A stretch of DNA of 8,219 bases from MGIIa-K1 sp964577145. Its GTDB lineage: Archaea; Thermoplasmatota; Poseidoniia; Poseidoniales; Poseidoniaceae. The position numbers were made by a program, and so were the translations under genes. The DNA is taken from contig CAZNXM010000054.1 of the NCBI GenBank assembly GCA_964577145.1, positions 1 to 8,219 on the forward strand, in the 5' to 3' direction. This document shows, piece by piece, positions 7,353 to 8,219 of the stretch (within the stretch, counting starts at the first letter, position 1; each line of letters begins with the position of its first letter). The notes under the pieces were generated by a model. That model saw only the letters and a list, made by a program, of their open reading frames with translations, did no database searches and was not told the DNA's origin.

Positions 7353-7391
7353 AAAAAAAGCCCCCCTGAGGGCCGAAGTCCTCAGAGGGGC
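7351..7391 (-). terminator. Intrinsic-type terminator of the pilin gene, UUCG-capped hairpin plus T9
   Basis: Read on the minus strand, a 12-bp stem pairs 7391-7380 with 7371-7360. Its 8-base loop ACTTCGGC contains a C(UUCG)G tetraloop, and nine T (7359-7351) follow. The one imperfect pair (7365/7386) is G-U in the minus-strand RNA but C-A in the plus-strand RNA, and the plus strand has no T-run directly after the hairpin. The hairpin is therefore directed at the transcript of the pilin gene, which stops at 7440. Confidence 0.85.
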
Positions 7392-7396
7392 AGATT

Positions 7397-7438
7397 CGAG
7401 TAAAACTCGTAAGCTTACGATTTCACTGATTTCTCAGT
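7397..7438. repeat. Cluster of small palindromes between terminator and pilin stop
   Basis: Three more inverted repeats are packed beside the terminator. CGAGT/ACTCG (7397-7401 and 7405-7409) has an AAA loop. TCGTAAGCTTACGA (7407-7420) is a perfect 14-bp palindrome. ACTGA/TCAGT (7425-7429 and 7434-7438) has a TTTC loop and ends just past the pilin stop. The first two share bases and cannot form together. They may protect the 3' end of the pilin mRNA or bind a protein; the function is unknown. Confidence 0.6.
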
Positions 7439-7439
7439 T

Positions 7440-7934
7440 TCAAGCGGTGGTGTCAGCGTATGCTGTGATCTGTCCGACGACCTTGTCATCTTCGGATCCA
7501 ACGCCCATCTTGGTGATGGTTACGTCAACATTGCAGCCAGCAACATCATCACAGGTTCCTGAGATGGTGATACCTTCAGAGGTTTCCCACTGTTGGCTGT
7601 TTCCTGCGCCCTGGAATGAGGTGTAACTGCATGATGCAGTTGCGTCATCCTCAGCACATGCTTGTGGTGTGCCACCATCAACAGAGATAGTGATCTTTGT
7701 GACAGCCCAGTTTAGGCCATCTCCAGATGTCATTGATATCTCTACTAGGTTTCCGTCGCCTTGTGCGTCACGGTCGTCCCAGGTGTAGGTGTCTAATCCG
7801 CCGCCTGTGGAATCTCCAGCAAGGCTGGAAGCCCAGACGTACAGTACACCAGCCAGTACCACAGTGATTGCGACCATTAGGATGGTTGCGATAACTGGGC
7901 TGACTGCCTCATCGTTTCGGTTCTCATTGTTCAT
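7440..7934 (-). CDS. Archaeal type IV pilin-like secreted protein
   Basis: Small class III signal-peptide protein of 164 residues with the archaeal pilin N-terminal domain (Pilin_N, formerly DUF1628). A charged leader, MNNENRNDEA, precedes the hydrophobic assembly helix VSPVIATILMVAITVVLAGVLYVWASSLA (11-39). Cleavage by a prepilin peptidase (PibD/EppA type) probably falls near A10-V11, inferred from haloarchaeal pilins. The leader has D8 and E9 rather than Lys/Arg beside the site. The exported part (40-164) is Gly/Ser/Thr-rich, acidic and likely beta-rich, with four cysteines (93, 102, 128, 134) that could form two disulfides. It contains no N-x-S/T sequon. The gene has its own SD, candidate TATA box and terminator, so it is likely monocistronic and well expressed. 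It could be a structural pilin, a minor pilin or a pilus-like adhesin; no pilus assembly ATPase or membrane gene lies in view. Confidence 0.9.
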   Translation of the reverse strand: MNNENRNDEAVSPVIATILMVAITVVLAGVLYVWASSLAGDSTGGGLDTYTWDDRDAQGDGNLVEISMTSGDGLNWAVTKITISVDGGTPQACAEDDATASCSYTSFQGAGNSQQWETSEGITISGTCDDVAGCNVDVTITKMGVGSEDDKVVGQITAYADTTA

Positions 7935-7942
7935 AATTTTGT

Positions 7943-7948
7943 CCTCCT
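7943..7948 (-). promoter_or_regulatory. Ribosome binding site of the pilin gene
   Basis: AGGAGG on the minus strand, eight bases before ATG 7934, is the strongest SD in the window and fixes the start. The leader just before it contains a run of C followed by a run of G (7950-7962), able to form a short GC hairpin next to the site. Confidence 0.85.
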
Positions 7949-7984
7949 TCCCCCGAGGGGGGTTGACTCGTCTACGGATGGTTC

Positions 7985-7994
7985 CATATATGAA
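7985..7994 (-). promoter_or_regulatory. Candidate TATA box of the pilin gene
   Basis: TTCATATATG on the minus strand lies about 52 bases before ATG 7934. With the usual archaeal spacing, transcription would start near 7960-7966, giving a leader of about 30 bases that includes the SD. The match to TTTATATA is fair; a purine-rich BRE-like stretch is only weakly visible upstream. Confidence 0.5.
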
Positions 7995-8219
7995 TCTACC
8001 GTCGGCATCCTTCTAAGAACCCTGCAAAAACCGTTGTACTGCGCCCCTATGCCATCGCGCCCTTGAGATGAAAAAATAACACCCGTGCGGTTGGTACATA
8101 CGATTTGTAGCCATTTTTCGGGCAATATTATTTGAAAATCCAGATGAAAACAAGATTGCCTGTAATAGCCTAACTGCCGGTGCAGATCAGAAGGTGAACA
8201 GGGTGAGAGCCAACGGAGA
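7995..8219. other. Right-end stretch with no convincing gene
   Basis: Upstream of the pilin promoter nothing can be called as a gene with confidence. An AT-rich patch CAATATTATTTGAAAATC (8123-8140) could be a plus-strand promoter. AAGGTGA (8191-8197), followed five bases later by a GTG (8203), could be the start of a plus-strand gene running out of the window, but only five codons are visible. A minus-strand frame open from the edge runs into the pilin start but does not read like a protein. Confidence 0.4.

Noticed and set aside
7931..8219. Minus-strand frame open from the right edge, overlapping the pilin start as ATGA
   Set aside because: Its sequence is not protein-like, it runs through the candidate TATA box and leader of the pilin gene, and the pilin has its own strong SD.
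8203..8219. Possible GTG start of a plus-strand gene preceded by AAGGTGA
   Set aside because: Only five codons are visible before the window ends, and the frame is also open upstream to 8079, so there is no way to support it.
1..8219. CRISPR array, tRNA/rRNA genes, IS elements or phage genes
   Set aside because: No regularly spaced direct repeats, tRNA-like T-loop or rRNA segments, transposase motifs or terminal inverted repeats were seen.

Overview
The window looks like part of a cell-surface glycan locus from an uncultured archaeon. The best lineage evidence is the gene at 7440-7934 (minus strand). Its N-terminus carries the archaeal pilin pattern (acidic residues, then VSPVIATILMVAITVVLAG), and its exported part is short, acidic and rich in Ser/Thr/Gly. 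An acidic exported domain, moderate GC in most genes, a mix of Shine-Dalgarno and apparently SD-less starts, and a TTG start would suit a marine euryarchaeon such as Marine Group II (Poseidoniales). That placement is inference; no rRNA or marker gene is present.

Layout. (1) 2-1732 (+): the 3' part of an AT-rich polytopic GT-C glycosyltransferase with a large exported C-terminal domain; it begins left of the window. (2) 1733-1825: convergent spacer with two inverted repeats. (3) 1826-3172 (-): a complete UDP-HexNAc 6-dehydrogenase-type enzyme. (4) 3173-3258: short divergent promoter region. (5) 3259-4113 and 4110-5153 (+): a two-gene operon of a compact GalE-like epimerase and a GT4 glycosyltransferase, joined by a 4-base overlap at a TTG start. 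(6) 5114-6088 (-): a second GT4 enzyme, overlapping the previous gene tail to tail by 40 bases. (7) 6089-6176: divergent start region. (8) 6177-7352 (+): a membrane GT2 glycosyltransferase. (9) 7353-7439: hairpin-rich spacer with a strong terminator-like hairpin for the minus strand. (10) 7440-7934 (-): pilin-like protein with a good RBS and candidate TATA box. (11) 7935-8219: leader and promoter of the pilin gene, with no convincing further gene.

How the genes fit together: the dehydrogenase would make a UDP-uronic acid sugar and the epimerase would supply a C4 epimer (or a related activated sugar). The two GT4 enzymes and the GT2 enzyme would use such donors to build a glycan on a lipid carrier at the inner face of the membrane. 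The GT-C enzyme would add a sugar from a lipid-linked donor on the outer face. Whether the product decorates the S-layer, pili or an exopolysaccharide cannot be read from the sequence. No tRNA, rRNA, CRISPR array, IS element or phage gene was seen. I found no clearly new system; the more unusual points are the UUCG-capped terminator and palindrome cluster, the sequon-rich AT-rich GT-C gene beside a pilin without sequons, the 40-base tail overlap, and the constant switching of strand within one pathway cluster.
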